This document shows, piece after piece, positions 1-6,453 of a DNA stretch of 6,638 bases; the stretch's first letter is position 1, and each line of letters starts with the position of its first letter. Made by a program: the position numbers and the translations under genes. Source of the stretch: Chloroflexota bacterium (GTDB lineage: Bacteria > Chloroflexota > Dormibacteria > CF-121); contig VBIS01000007.1 in assembly GCA_005880605.1 (NCBI GenBank), forward strand, positions 1-6,638, in the 5' to 3' direction. The notes beneath the pieces were generated by a model. The model saw only the letters and a program-made list of their open reading frames with translations. It did not search any database and was not told the DNA's origin.

Positions 1-1
1 C

Positions 2-319
2 CGCACGAATGTGGAAGAGGAGGTCGCCCGGCGTGGCCACCGCGTGGCGCGATCCCGCATGAAACTCCCGAAACGCATGCAGTCCCGCCGGCCGGGCTGC
101 GTCGAAGAGCTGGTCCCATGCCGCGGAACCGAATCCCATCACGCACGACAGGTAGCCCTCGAGGTCGCGGAACGCCACGGCACGCACCAACGCGGGAAAG
201 TCCCCACAGAAGGACCGCACGGTCGCGCGGTGGTCCTCACCAGGGTTGAGGGTGACGACGAGAAAGATGGCGGCGCGGGTGAGCGGCGCGATCACCGGCT
301 GCGCCTGCCGCTTGCTCAT
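2..319 (-). CDS. DyP-type heme peroxidase, class B-like (N-terminal part, cut by window edge)
   Basis: The first 106 residues of a DyP-type peroxidase are visible, beginning MSKRQAQPVIAPLTRAA; the rest lies left of the window. Family-typical stretches are RAAIFLVVTLNPGED (about residues 15-29), the SCVMGFGSAAWDQLF segment (about 60-74), LHAFREF and the hallmark GDLLFHIRA near residue 98. These match the first ferredoxin-like half of class B/YfeX-like enzymes. The heme-ligand histidine and the GXXDG motif (the latter normally in the missing part) cannot be checked. There is no Tat or Sec signal, so the protein should be cytoplasmic or exported only as nanocompartment cargo. DyP enzymes use H2O2 to oxidise dyes, phenolics, Mn(II) or porphyrins. 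The ATG lies 5 bases after the ATPase stop with no clear Shine-Dalgarno, implying translation coupled to the transporter operon. The family call is strong; the physiological substrate is unknown. Confidence 0.87.
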   Translation of the reverse strand, partial: MSKRQAQPVIAPLTRAAIFLVVTLNPGEDHRATVRSFCGDFPALVRAVAFRDLEGYLSCVMGFGSAAWDQLFDAARPAGLHAFREFHAGSRHAVATPGDLLFHIRA

Positions 320-324
320 CGACG

Positions 325-1437
325 TTAGGCGCGGTCCGGCGCTGCCTCGTCGCGGGCGATGAGGACCGCGTCGGGGCGCAGCGCCAGTCGCACTCGCGTC
401 CCGGCTGGGTGCGCCGACGCCTCCGAGGTCGGCAACTGCGCCAGGATGGTGATGTCCCCGAGGTCGACGGTGACCCGGCTGGTCGCGCCCAAAAAGGCGG
501 TCGCGATCACGGTCCCGGCCAGTGGACCTGAAGCGCCTTCGCCGTCACCGGCGAAGGTGACCGCTTCGGGACGAACCAGCGCGACCGCCGGTCCATCGGC
601 GGCGTCTGGCTGCACCAACGGCAGTCGCGTTCCCCTCACCTCGACCTCGCCATTGCGCACGACGCCCGGAAGCCGGTTGGTCAGACCGACGAACTCGGCA
701 ACGAACGGCGTCGCCGGTCGCGAGTAGATCGTCGTCGGCGGCCCCAGCTGCTCCAGCCGGCCGGAGTGCATGACTCCCACTCGATCGGCGATGGCCAACG
801 CCTCCTCCTGGTCGTGGGTCACAAACAACGTGGTGATCCCGACCTCAAGTTGCACGCGGCGGATCTCATCACGCAGCCGCGCACGCACCTTCGCATCAAG
901 GGCCGACAACGGCTCATCGAGCAGCAGGACCTTGGGCTGAATGGCGAGCGCCCGCGCCAGCGCGACGCGCTGCTGCTGCCCACCCGACAACTGGTGCGCG
1001 AAGCGCTCGGCGAAGCCGGACAACCCAACCAGCTCCAACATCTCGCCGGCCCGACGGCGCCGCTGGGCGGGACCAATCTTGCGCATCTGCAGCCCGAAGG
1101 CCACGTTCTGCCAGGCCGTCATGTGCGGGAAGAGCGAGTAGGACTGGAACACCATCCCGACATCGCGCTTGTTGGTCGGCTGGCCGGTGACGTCCTTGCC
1201 GGCGACCACGATTTGGCCACTATCGGCTTGCTCCAGACCCGCGACCAGCCGAAGGGCCGTGGTCTTGCCGCAACCGGATGGTCCGAGCAGGGCGACCAGC
1301 TCGCCCGCCGCGAGGGTCAGGCTCAGTCCGTCAAGCGCGGTTACCCCGGCGTAGCGCCGTCGCAGGTTCTCCAGTCGAACCTCGACGCCAGCTCGTGTCG
1401 CCGTCCCGACGCCCACAGCTGCCACTGCGGTCGTCAT
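325..1437 (-). CDS. ABC transporter ATP-binding protein (PotA/FbpC-like, with TOBE domain)
   Basis: This 370-residue importer ATPase energises the permease pair encoded just upstream. All nucleotide-binding motifs are present: Walker A GPSGCGKTT (52-60), Q-loop glutamine in VFQSYSLFP (about 98), signature LSGGQQQR (150-157), Walker B VLLLDEPLSALD (170-181) and the switch histidine in THD (208). A C-terminal TOBE-type region (about 285-360, with VRPEAV and LRPDAV) is typical of the spermidine/iron/sugar importer class, and the length is normal for it. The ATG at 1437 is supported by AGGAGG (1449-1444) 6 bases upstream and by the family-like start of the domain near residue 18. The reading frame stays open upstream into permease 2, so a 614-residue permease-ATPase fusion (2169-325) is possible. 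The strong internal ribosome binding site favours separate translation of the ATPase. Substrate cannot be read from this subunit. Confidence 0.94.
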   Translation of the reverse strand: MTTAVAAVGVGTATRAGVEVRLENLRRRYAGVTALDGLSLTLAAGELVALLGPSGCGKTTALRLVAGLEQADSGQIVVAGKDVTGQPTNKRDVGMVFQSYSLFPHMTAWQNVAFGLQMRKIGPAQRRRRAGEMLELVGLSGFAERFAHQLSGGQQQRVALARALAIQPKVLLLDEPLSALDAKVRARLRDEIRRVQLEVGITTLFVTHDQEEALAIADRVGVMHSGRLEQLGPPTTIYSRPATPFVAEFVGLTNRLPGVVRNGEVEVRGTRLPLVQPDAADGPAVALVRPEAVTFAGDGEGASGPLAGTVIATAFLGATSRVTVDLGDITILAQLPTSEASAHPAGTRVRLALRPDAVLIARDEAAPDRA

Positions 1438-2169
1438 CGCATGCCTCCTCCCAGCTGGCGCCCGTAGCCGGAAATCGGCGCTTCCTCCAGCCGGGCCACC
1501 CGCGCCGATCGCGACCTGGAGGTTCACATAATTGAGCAGGTTGGCAACAGTGAATTCGCCCAGAACCACCGCCACCGATAGCAGGGAGGCGTTGAGCAAC
1601 GCGCTCCACATGTTGGGCACGATAATGCGACCCATGACCGTCGGCCATCCCGCGCCCAGGCTTCGCGCCGCTTCCGACAGGGTTTTGATGTCGATGGCCG
1701 AGAGCCCGGTGTGGAGCGTTCGATAGGTGTATGGCAACACCAGGACCAGGTAGACAAACGCCAGCGTGAGGATCGAGTCACTGAAGTTGAATGACAGCCA
1801 GCGGTACTCGGGCGCGAGGCCTGCGACCAGCACGATCGCCGGGATGGTGAGTGGCAGCAGACAAAGGAACTCCACGACGCGATTCAGGCGGGGCAAGCGC
1901 AGCCGTACCCAGATCATGGTCGGCACGAGCAGGAGAAGCATCCCGAGAGATGTGATCACGGCCAATGCCAGGGATGCAAGGATCGCGGCGACCAGGTCCG
2001 GGGTTTGGAAGATCGTCTGCCAGGCCGCCAACGTACGCGGCGCATCCAATCCGTTCCCCCGGGTCGAGAACTCGAACATTGCCCCGATCGGAACCAAAAA
2101 GAAGGCGCCGAAGACGAGGAAGACGACCACGCGGAATGCCTGAAGCTTGAACCGGCGATTGCGGGTCAT
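1438..2169 (-). CDS. ABC transporter permease 2, C-terminally truncated and open into the ATPase frame
   Basis: This is the second inner-membrane permease of the importer (PotC/FbpB-half type). It begins MTRNRRFKLQAF at 2169, sharing ATGA with the stop of permease 1. Membrane segments are visible at about residues 11-31, 60-87, 98-118, 132-150 and 190-208. The EAA coupling loop that docks on the ATPase is intact at about 166-187 (EAARSLG ... RIIVPN). Family-like sequence stops at NLLNYVNLQVAI (residue 221). The expected last transmembrane helix is absent; instead there are 23 Gly/Ala/Arg-rich residues and no stop before the ATPase ATG at 1437. The frame continues to 325. One base over, the frame would end ARLEEAPISGYGRQLGG... 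and stop at a TGA (1436-1434) overlapping the ATPase ATG, the same layout as the other junctions. I infer a deletion plus frameshift near 1505-1523, or an assembly error. Function is doubtful unless the fusion works. Confidence 0.8.
1444..1449 (-). promoter_or_regulatory. Shine-Dalgarno of the ABC ATPase
   Basis: AGGAGG, inside a longer GGGAGGAGG, sits 6 bases before the ATG at 1437. It is the main evidence that the ATPase is made as its own protein although its frame is open into permease 2. Confidence 0.75.
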
Positions 2170-3065
2170 CGCAGCCACCGGGCGGTCCGCTGCTGCAGCA
2201 CGGTGTAGAGCACCATCACGATCGCGACGATCACGACCATGACCAGCGCCAGCGCGGAGGCCAGGCCGGGTTGATGAAGCCCGACCTCGCTGGTCAGTGT
2301 GTTGGCGATCAGCAGTGACGCGATGATGCTGCCCTGGTTGATAAGCGCGGCGGCGGTCGCATAGGCAGAGAAGGCATTGGCGAAGAGGAGCAGCATGCCG
2401 CCGAAGAAGGCCGGCGCCAGCAAGGGACCGGCGACGTAGCGCCAGTAATGCCAGGTGGCGCCCCCCAGACTCTCGGTCGCCTCCCGCCACTGCGGGCGGA
2501 TGCCATCCAGCGCCGGCAGGAAGACGAGCACCATCAGCGGAATCTGAAAGTAGGTGTAGACGAGCACCAGCCCGTTGAGCTGATACAACCACAGGCTGTT
2601 CGCGTAAATATTGATGCCGTGCTGCTGCAGCCAGACGGTAATGAAGCCGGCGAGGCCGATGGTCGCGATGAAGGCGAAGGCCAAGGTGACACCACCGAAT
2701 TGCGCCAGCACGCCGCAGGCTGAGACGACCAGGCGACGCAGCACACCATTGGGGTTCCCGGTCACCACGGCGTAGGCTAAGGCGGCGCCCAGAATGGCGC
2801 CGATGACGGCGCTGGCCGCCGAGAGCACGACGGCGTTGACGAAGGCGCCGATGATATAGGGCCTGTTCATCGCCGCCAGGTTGGAGAGCGTCAGCCCATC
2901 CGGGCCCACGAACGACCCCCCGACCACGATGGCCGTCGGCAGCAGGAGAAAGATACCCACGTAAGCCAGGAAGGGCACGGCGCCCAGCCAGTTGAGTGAG
3001 AAACGGCGGCCGCCCTTAACAGGGCGGCGCGCCGTCTCGACAAGCGGTTTTACGGCGACGGTCAA
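2166..3065 (-). CDS. ABC transporter permease 1 (PotB-like)
   Basis: First inner-membrane permease of the importer, 299 residues, normal for the family. Predicted membrane segments are near residues 28-50, 76-101, 112-141, 164-185, 216-240 and 268-290. The EAA loop is REATESLGG ... YVAGPLLAPA (about 194-219), which contacts the ATPase. I place the start at TTG 3065, where TTGA makes a 4-base overlap with the stop of the solute-binding protein; it gives a short basic N-terminus before the first helix. The frame is open further upstream to 3281, but that part lies wholly inside the binding-protein gene, is not hydrophobic and looks like a shadow. No Shine-Dalgarno is obvious at the TTG, so translation probably depends on re-initiation. 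The stop overlaps the ATG of permease 2 (ATGA). Role and family are secure; the exact start less so. Confidence 0.88.
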   Translation of the reverse strand: MTVAVKPLVETARRPVKGGRRFSLNWLGAVPFLAYVGIFLLLPTAIVVGGSFVGPDGLTLSNLAAMNRPYIIGAFVNAVVLSAASAVIGAILGAALAYAVVTGNPNGVLRRLVVSACGVLAQFGGVTLAFAFIATIGLAGFITVWLQQHGINIYANSLWLYQLNGLVLVYTYFQIPLMVLVFLPALDGIRPQWREATESLGGATWHYWRYVAGPLLAPAFFGGMLLLFANAFSAYATAAALINQGSIIASLLIANTLTSEVGLHQPGLASALALVMVVIVAIVMVLYTVLQQRTARWLR

Positions 3066-4171
3066 CCGATGGCCTGGGCCCAGTGCGAGGCGAGGTAATC
3101 CTTCGCCTTGGTGGCCTGGTCCGCGCTGAGGAAGACCGGCGTTCCGTTTACGGGCGGCAGCTTGGCCGCTGCCCCAGAGTCGACCTTGCCTGACTTCTGC
3201 ATGGCGGCCATCCGAACCGGCCGTGCCAGGCCTTTCAGCCACAGGTTCTGGCCTTCGTCGGAATAGAGGTATTCCATCCAAAGCCGGGCCGCCGCCGGGT
3301 GCGGCGCCTGCTTGTTGACGGCTTGCGCATAGTAGCCGCCGAGGATCGCGTTGTTCGGGACGAAAACCTTCCAGGTCGGAACGTCGGCGCCATGCGCGGC
3401 CGAGAGATAGTCCCAGTCGAAGACGACCGGGGTCGTGCCGTTCTTGACGGTCGCCGTGGTCGCCTGGACCGGCACGAAGTTGCCCTTCAGCTTCAGCTGG
3501 TGGAAGAAGTCCACGCCCTTGCTGATGTCATCGGCCGATCCACCCTTCGCGATCGAGGTCATCATGACGCCGTTGAGGGCGGCATTGGCCTTGGTCGGGT
3601 CGCCGTTCAACGCGACTCGGCCGTGGAAGCCCGAGCCGAGCAAATCGTCGATCGCGGTGATCGCCGGCACCTTGGAGGAGTCGTAGCCGATCGACATATA
3701 GCCGCCGTAGTCCTGGAACCAGAGGCCTGTTGGCTCCTTCTGGCTGTCCAGGATGTCGTTCCAGGTTTGCACCTTGTAGGGGGCGAACAGGTTGGTGTTG
3801 GCCAATGCCACGGCCATCCCAATGTCGAGGACGTCGGGAGCTCGGGTCGTCCCGGCGAGCTGCTGGACGGCGTTGACCTCGTCCTGGCTGCTGCCGTTCG
3901 GGTTGGCGGAATCGATCGGGATTCCGTACTTGGCCGTGAATCCGCTGATGATCGCCCCGTAGTTAGCCCAGTCGGGCGGCAGCGCGATGACGTTGAGCTT
4001 GCCTTCCTTCTTGGCGGCGGTCACCAGAGCGTCCATTCCACCCACATCGGCGGCAGACTTGGCGTTGGCGGCGCTGGTGGTCGAGCTCGAGGTGGTCTGG
4101 CCGCATGCCGTGAGCAGGACGAGGGCACCGGCGAGGATGCCGAGGCGGCGCAGGCCGAGCCCCAGGCTCAT
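3062..4171 (-). CDS. ABC transporter substrate-binding lipoprotein (PotD/AfuA-like, extracellular solute-binding family 1)
   Basis: A 369-residue extracytoplasmic binding protein that delivers solute to the permease pair. Residues 1-22 form a lipoprotein signal peptide: RR near 8-9, a hydrophobic core, then lipobox LTAC with the acylated Cys at 23. A Ser/Thr/Ala-rich linker (25-42) follows. The mature domain starts MDALVTAAKKEGKLNVIALP (about 46-65) and includes SSQDEVNAV, APDVLDIGMA, GGYMSIGYDSSKVP (156-169), VVFDWDY (249-255) and GGYYAQAVNK (278-287), a pattern shared with proteins annotated as putative spermidine/putrescine binding proteins. Tyr and Asp residues could suit cations or iron, but no ligand is proven. 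The ATG at 4171 has GGGAGG and AAGGGA just upstream, and it overlaps the stop of the leader ORF by 4 bases. The gene stop overlaps the TTG of permease 1. Confidence 0.93.
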   Translation of the reverse strand: MSLGLGLRRLGILAGALVLLTACGQTTSSSTTSAANAKSAADVGGMDALVTAAKKEGKLNVIALPPDWANYGAIISGFTAKYGIPIDSANPNGSSQDEVNAVQQLAGTTRAPDVLDIGMAVALANTNLFAPYKVQTWNDILDSQKEPTGLWFQDYGGYMSIGYDSSKVPAITAIDDLLGSGFHGRVALNGDPTKANAALNGVMMTSIAKGGSADDISKGVDFFHQLKLKGNFVPVQATTATVKNGTTPVVFDWDYLSAAHGADVPTWKVFVPNNAILGGYYAQAVNKQAPHPAAARLWMEYLYSDEGQNLWLKGLARPVRMAAMQKSGKVDSGAAAKLPPVNGTPVFLSADQATKAKDYLASHWAQAIG

Positions 4172-4239
4172 TCCCTTCCCTCCCCGGGCCGGCCGCCCAT
4201 AGCCAGGAAGTCGCGTCGCCGAAGACAGGCGTATTCCAT
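4168..4239 (-). CDS. Possible 23-residue leader peptide coupled to the binding-protein gene
   Basis: A short ORF begins at ATG 4239 (MEYACLRRRDFLAMGG...) and ends at a TGA (4170-4168) overlapping the ATG of the solute-binding gene as ATGA. It has the best ribosome binding site in the window, GAGGAGG 5 bases from its ATG, and starts about 33 bases downstream of the predicted transcription start. The overlap matches the coupling seen along the operon, suggesting that ribosomes load here and re-initiate on the binding-protein gene. LRRRDFLAMGG resembles the twin-arginine part of a Tat signal, but no hydrophobic core follows, so export is unlikely. It may be a translational enhancer or attenuator-type leader, or a remnant of a longer N-terminus. 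I know of no family for it. Confidence 0.5.
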   Translation of the reverse strand: MEYACLRRRDFLAMGGRPGEGRE

Positions 4240-4242
4240 GTT

Positions 4243-4249
4243 CCCCTCC
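4243..4249 (-). promoter_or_regulatory. Very strong Shine-Dalgarno before the leader ORF
   Basis: On the minus strand GAGGAGG is followed by GGAAC or similar short spacing and the ATG at 4239. It is closer to the ideal anti-Shine-Dalgarno complement than any other site in the window except that of the ATPase. It points to real translation initiation at the leader ORF rather than only at the binding-protein ATG. Confidence 0.6.
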
Positions 4250-4263
4250 TCAGGGTCGAACTA

Positions 4264-4310
4264 GTGTTGGCTCCACTCGTTTAACCATCTCCCGGACCGG
4301 TTGTCAACAC
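4264..4310. repeat. Inverted repeat flanking the divergent promoter region
   Basis: GTGTTG (4264-4269) and CAACAC (4305-4310) are perfect 6-base inverted arms about 41 bases apart, close to four helical turns. They bracket the predicted -10 and overlap the -35 of the minus-strand operon. They could be paired operator half-sites, but arms this short can occur by chance. Confidence 0.25.
4279..4307 (-). promoter_or_regulatory. Predicted sigma-70-type promoter of the transporter/peroxidase operon
   Basis: A perfect -35 hexamer TTGACA (4307-4302) is followed after exactly 17 bases by TTAAAC (4284-4279), a weak -10 with 3 of 6 consensus positions. Transcription would start near 4272, giving about 33 bases of 5' leader to the ATG at 4239. 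It lies in the only sizeable non-coding stretch of the window, at the head of the minus-strand operon. The -35 box overlaps one arm of the inverted repeat GTGTTG/CAACAC. Confidence 0.5.
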
Positions 4311-4340
4311 TCGATTGCGCCATGATTGGCTTTGGTTGCG

Positions 4341-5480
4341 ATGAACGAGAATCTGAGTCTTGGCCGCATTGCCGGCATCCACGTTGGACTGAACTGGAGC
4401 CTCCTGGTGGTGGCGGCCCTGATCGCCTGGAGCATTGCCACCGGTATCCTCCCGGCGGCGGCGCCCGGCCAGACCGCGACCGCCTACTGGACCGCCGGTC
4501 TCGTATCGGCGTTCGTCTACCTCGCCTCGCTGCTTGCCCACGAGCTCGCTCACTCCATCGTTGCCACGCGGCGGGGTGTCAAAGTCGAGGGCATCACGCT
4601 CTGGCTGTTCGGCGGCGTGTCCCGCTTCAGCACCGAGAGCAGCTCGCCCGGTGCGCAGGCCCTGATCACCTTCGTTGGCCCCTTGACCAGTTTGCTGCTG
4701 GGCGCTCTGTTTCTTCTCGTGTCGATCGCGGTTGGCGGTGGCGCCAACCCGGGCCTCGTGCCAGCCAGCCTGGCCTGGCTCGGCTACATCAACCTCCTGC
4801 TCGGGGTATTCAATCTGCTACCCGCGTTCCCGCTGGACGGCGGCCGGATCCTGCAATCGCTGATCTGGCTGCGCACCCATGATCGCCTGCGAGCCACCAG
4901 GATCGCCGCCCGCATTGGCATGGCCTTCGCGTTCCTGTTCATCGCCTACGGTCTGATCACCCTCTTCGCCGCGGGGAGCCTGATCGGCGGCATCTGGGCA
5001 GTGTTCCTCGGCTGGTTCCTCCTGAGCGCGGCGCGTGCCGAAGAAGCCGGAGGCCTGATCCGCCAAGCGCTGGCCGGCGTCAAGGTCGCCGATGTGATGA
5101 CGCCCGATCCGGTCCAAGCCCCCGACGACATCAGCCTCGAGGAGGCCCTGCACAGCTACGTGCTGACATCTCGCCACTCGACGTTTCCGACCCATGATGT
5201 CAGCGGTCACCTCAGCGGCCTGTTGACCATGGCAGCCCTCAAGACCGTGGCGCCGGACGCCCGAGCGACGACCTCGATCAAAGAAGTGATCTGTCCCCTC
5301 GACAAGGTGTCCACTGCCAGCCCGACGGACCCAGCCACCAACCTGCTCAATGTGTCCGAGGGCTGCAGCGAAGGCCGGACGCTCGTGGTCGACAACGGTC
5401 GGCTGGTGGGAATCGTCTCGCCCAGCGACATTAGCCGGCTGATGCAGCGGTCACTGGCAGGGGCCGCTAATCGCGGCTAA
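4341..5480 (+). CDS. Site-2-type intramembrane zinc metalloprotease (M50) with C-terminal CBS domain pair
   Basis: A 379-residue membrane protease of the S2P/Rip3-like group, which cleaves transmembrane substrates such as anti-sigma factors. The zinc site HELAH is at residues 67-71 (in LLAHELAHS), and the third ligand is in NLLPAFPLDGG (Asn158 to Gly168, ligand Asp166); both motifs are intact. Membrane segments are near 19-37, 49-78, 108-132, 142-163 and 191-230. The tail carries two CBS domains (about 249-303, beginning VADVMTPDPV, and 311-369, with TLVVDNGRLVGIVSPSDIS), which in relatives bind adenosyl nucleotides and may sense energy state. I chose ATG 4341 because the conserved start NLSLGRIAGIHVGLNWS follows directly; TTG at 4326 is possible. 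No clear Shine-Dalgarno is visible. No sigma or anti-sigma gene is nearby, so the target is unknown. Its 3' end overlaps the convergent dehydrogenase by 14 bases. Confidence 0.93.
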   Translation: MNENLSLGRIAGIHVGLNWSLLVVAALIAWSIATGILPAAAPGQTATAYWTAGLVSAFVYLASLLAHELAHSIVATRRGVKVEGITLWLFGGVSRFSTESSSPGAQALITFVGPLTSLLLGALFLLVSIAVGGGANPGLVPASLAWLGYINLLLGVFNLLPAFPLDGGRILQSLIWLRTHDRLRATRIAARIGMAFAFLFIAYGLITLFAAGSLIGGIWAVFLGWFLLSAARAEEAGGLIRQALAGVKVADVMTPDPVQAPDDISLEEALHSYVLTSRHSTFPTHDVSGHLSGLLTMAALKTVAPDARATTSIKEVICPLDKVSTASPTDPATNLLNVSEGCSEGRTLVVDNGRLVGIVSPSDISRLMQRSLAGAANRG

Positions 5481-6453
5481 CCGTCAGGACCACGTTTCCG
5501 GTCTTCTGCTCCGTCTCCACGTACCGCGTAGCGTCGACGACCTGGTCCAACGGGTAGGTTCGATCGATGACTGGCCGGAATCGTCCGCTCTCGACGAGTT
5601 CTTTGAGGAAGCCGACGTCCTTTTTCGTCGGCATCCGGCTGGTGATCGAGAACCTCACTCTTTTGCCGCCGATTAGCGCGGTCCAGAGCGCCAACCAGAG
5701 GTTTACGAAGCGGTCGGTCGCGAGGTAACTGCCGCCCAGCTTCAGAGAGGCTCGTCACTGCTTGAACGAGTGCTTGCCGACGGCGTCGACGATGACATCG
5801 TAGGTCTGCCCGTTCTTCGTGAAATCCTCGTCCGTGTAGTCGATCACGGCGTCGGCTCCAAGCGATTTCACCAGCTCCAGGTTCTTGGTGCTGCACACCG
5901 CGGTGACACGTGTGCCGAAGTATTTCGCGAGTTGAACCGCCGCGGTACCGATGGCTCCGGACGCCCCGTAGACGAGCACCTCCTGCCCTTTCTGCAGGTG
6001 GGCCTGTCGCAGACACGCCAGGGCGTTGAGCGCGCCGTCGCACATCGGCGCCGCCTGCTCGAAGCTCATGGCGATCGGCTTCCTCGCGATTCGCGAACTC
6101 TCCGACACGGAAACGAACTCGGCGTGGGTACCGAAGCTGAGCCCCGTTATGCCGAAGACCTGGTCATTGACGGCAAACTCGCGGACGGCGGCGCCGACTC
6201 CAACCACTTCGCCGGCGAACTCGCTTCCGAGGATCCGCTGCCTCGGCCGACGGACCCCAAAGACGAGGCGGCTGATGAGCTGGACGAGAACGCCGCCACG
6301 CCGGTTGGCCTCGCGCGTATGACAGTCCAACCGGTTAACGGTGGTCGCATGGATCTTGATGAGGACTGCGTCGTCCCGGGGGGTGGGCCGCTCGACCTCT
6401 TCGAGTCGAAGAACCTCGGGCGGCCCATAGCTGCCGTGCACAACGGCTCTCAC
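5467..6453 (-). pseudogene. NAD(P)-dependent medium-chain dehydrogenase / quinone oxidoreductase-like, interrupted by one in-frame TGA
   Basis: A zinc-independent MDR-family oxidoreductase of 328 codons plus stop, the normal length. The N-terminal GroES-like part starts MRAVVHGSYGPPEVLRLEEVERP and includes ILGSEFAGEVVGVG (74-87). The Rossmann cofactor site VYGASGAIGTAAVQLAK is at 161-177, and IVDAVGKHSF follows at 221-230. After Lys231-Gln232 comes TGA (5757-5755). The same frame then continues without further damage: RASLKLGGSYLATD ... FSITSRMPTKKDVGFLKELVESGRFRPVIDRTYPLDQVVDATRYVE ... NVVLTVSRD, ending at TAG 5467. From memory, relatives often have Cys at the TGA site (as in SFxRCxxxLKPGG), so one TGC-to-TGA change would explain it. 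The start is GTG 6453, directly abutting the stop of the DUF4389 gene. The product would lose its last 96 residues unless the TGA is read through or is a sequence error. Confidence 0.85.

Noticed and set aside
766..1467. 233-codon plus-strand open frame opposite the ABC ATPase
   Set aside because: It is an antisense shadow of the conserved ATPase motifs, with no ribosome binding site or recognisable family.
325..2592. One 755-codon open frame starting inside permease 1
   Set aside because: Its first 140 or so codons are a low-hydrophobicity, Arg-rich shadow of the permease 1 gene; the real sequence starts at MTRNRRF (2169). Only the 2169-325 part merits discussion as a fusion.
3066..3281. 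Upstream extension of permease 1
   Set aside because: It lies entirely within the binding-protein coding sequence, is Arg/Gly/Pro-rich, and has no membrane or permease-like character. TTG at 3065 fits the operon overlaps better.
4200..4239. Leader ORF as a true Tat signal of the binding protein through a frameshift
   Set aside because: The binding protein already has a complete Sec-type lipoprotein signal with an LTAC lipobox in its own frame, and the leader lacks a hydrophobic core.
3299..4264. 321-codon plus-strand open frame opposite the binding-protein gene
   Set aside because: It is an antisense shadow caused by high GC, rich in Arg, Gly and Val with no domain I recognise; the minus strand encodes a clear lipoprotein.
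4301..4329. Plus-strand promoter for the protease (TTGTCA with 17-base spacing)
   Set aside because: The -35-like box is good but the -10 position reads GATTGG, which is too poor to list as a promoter.
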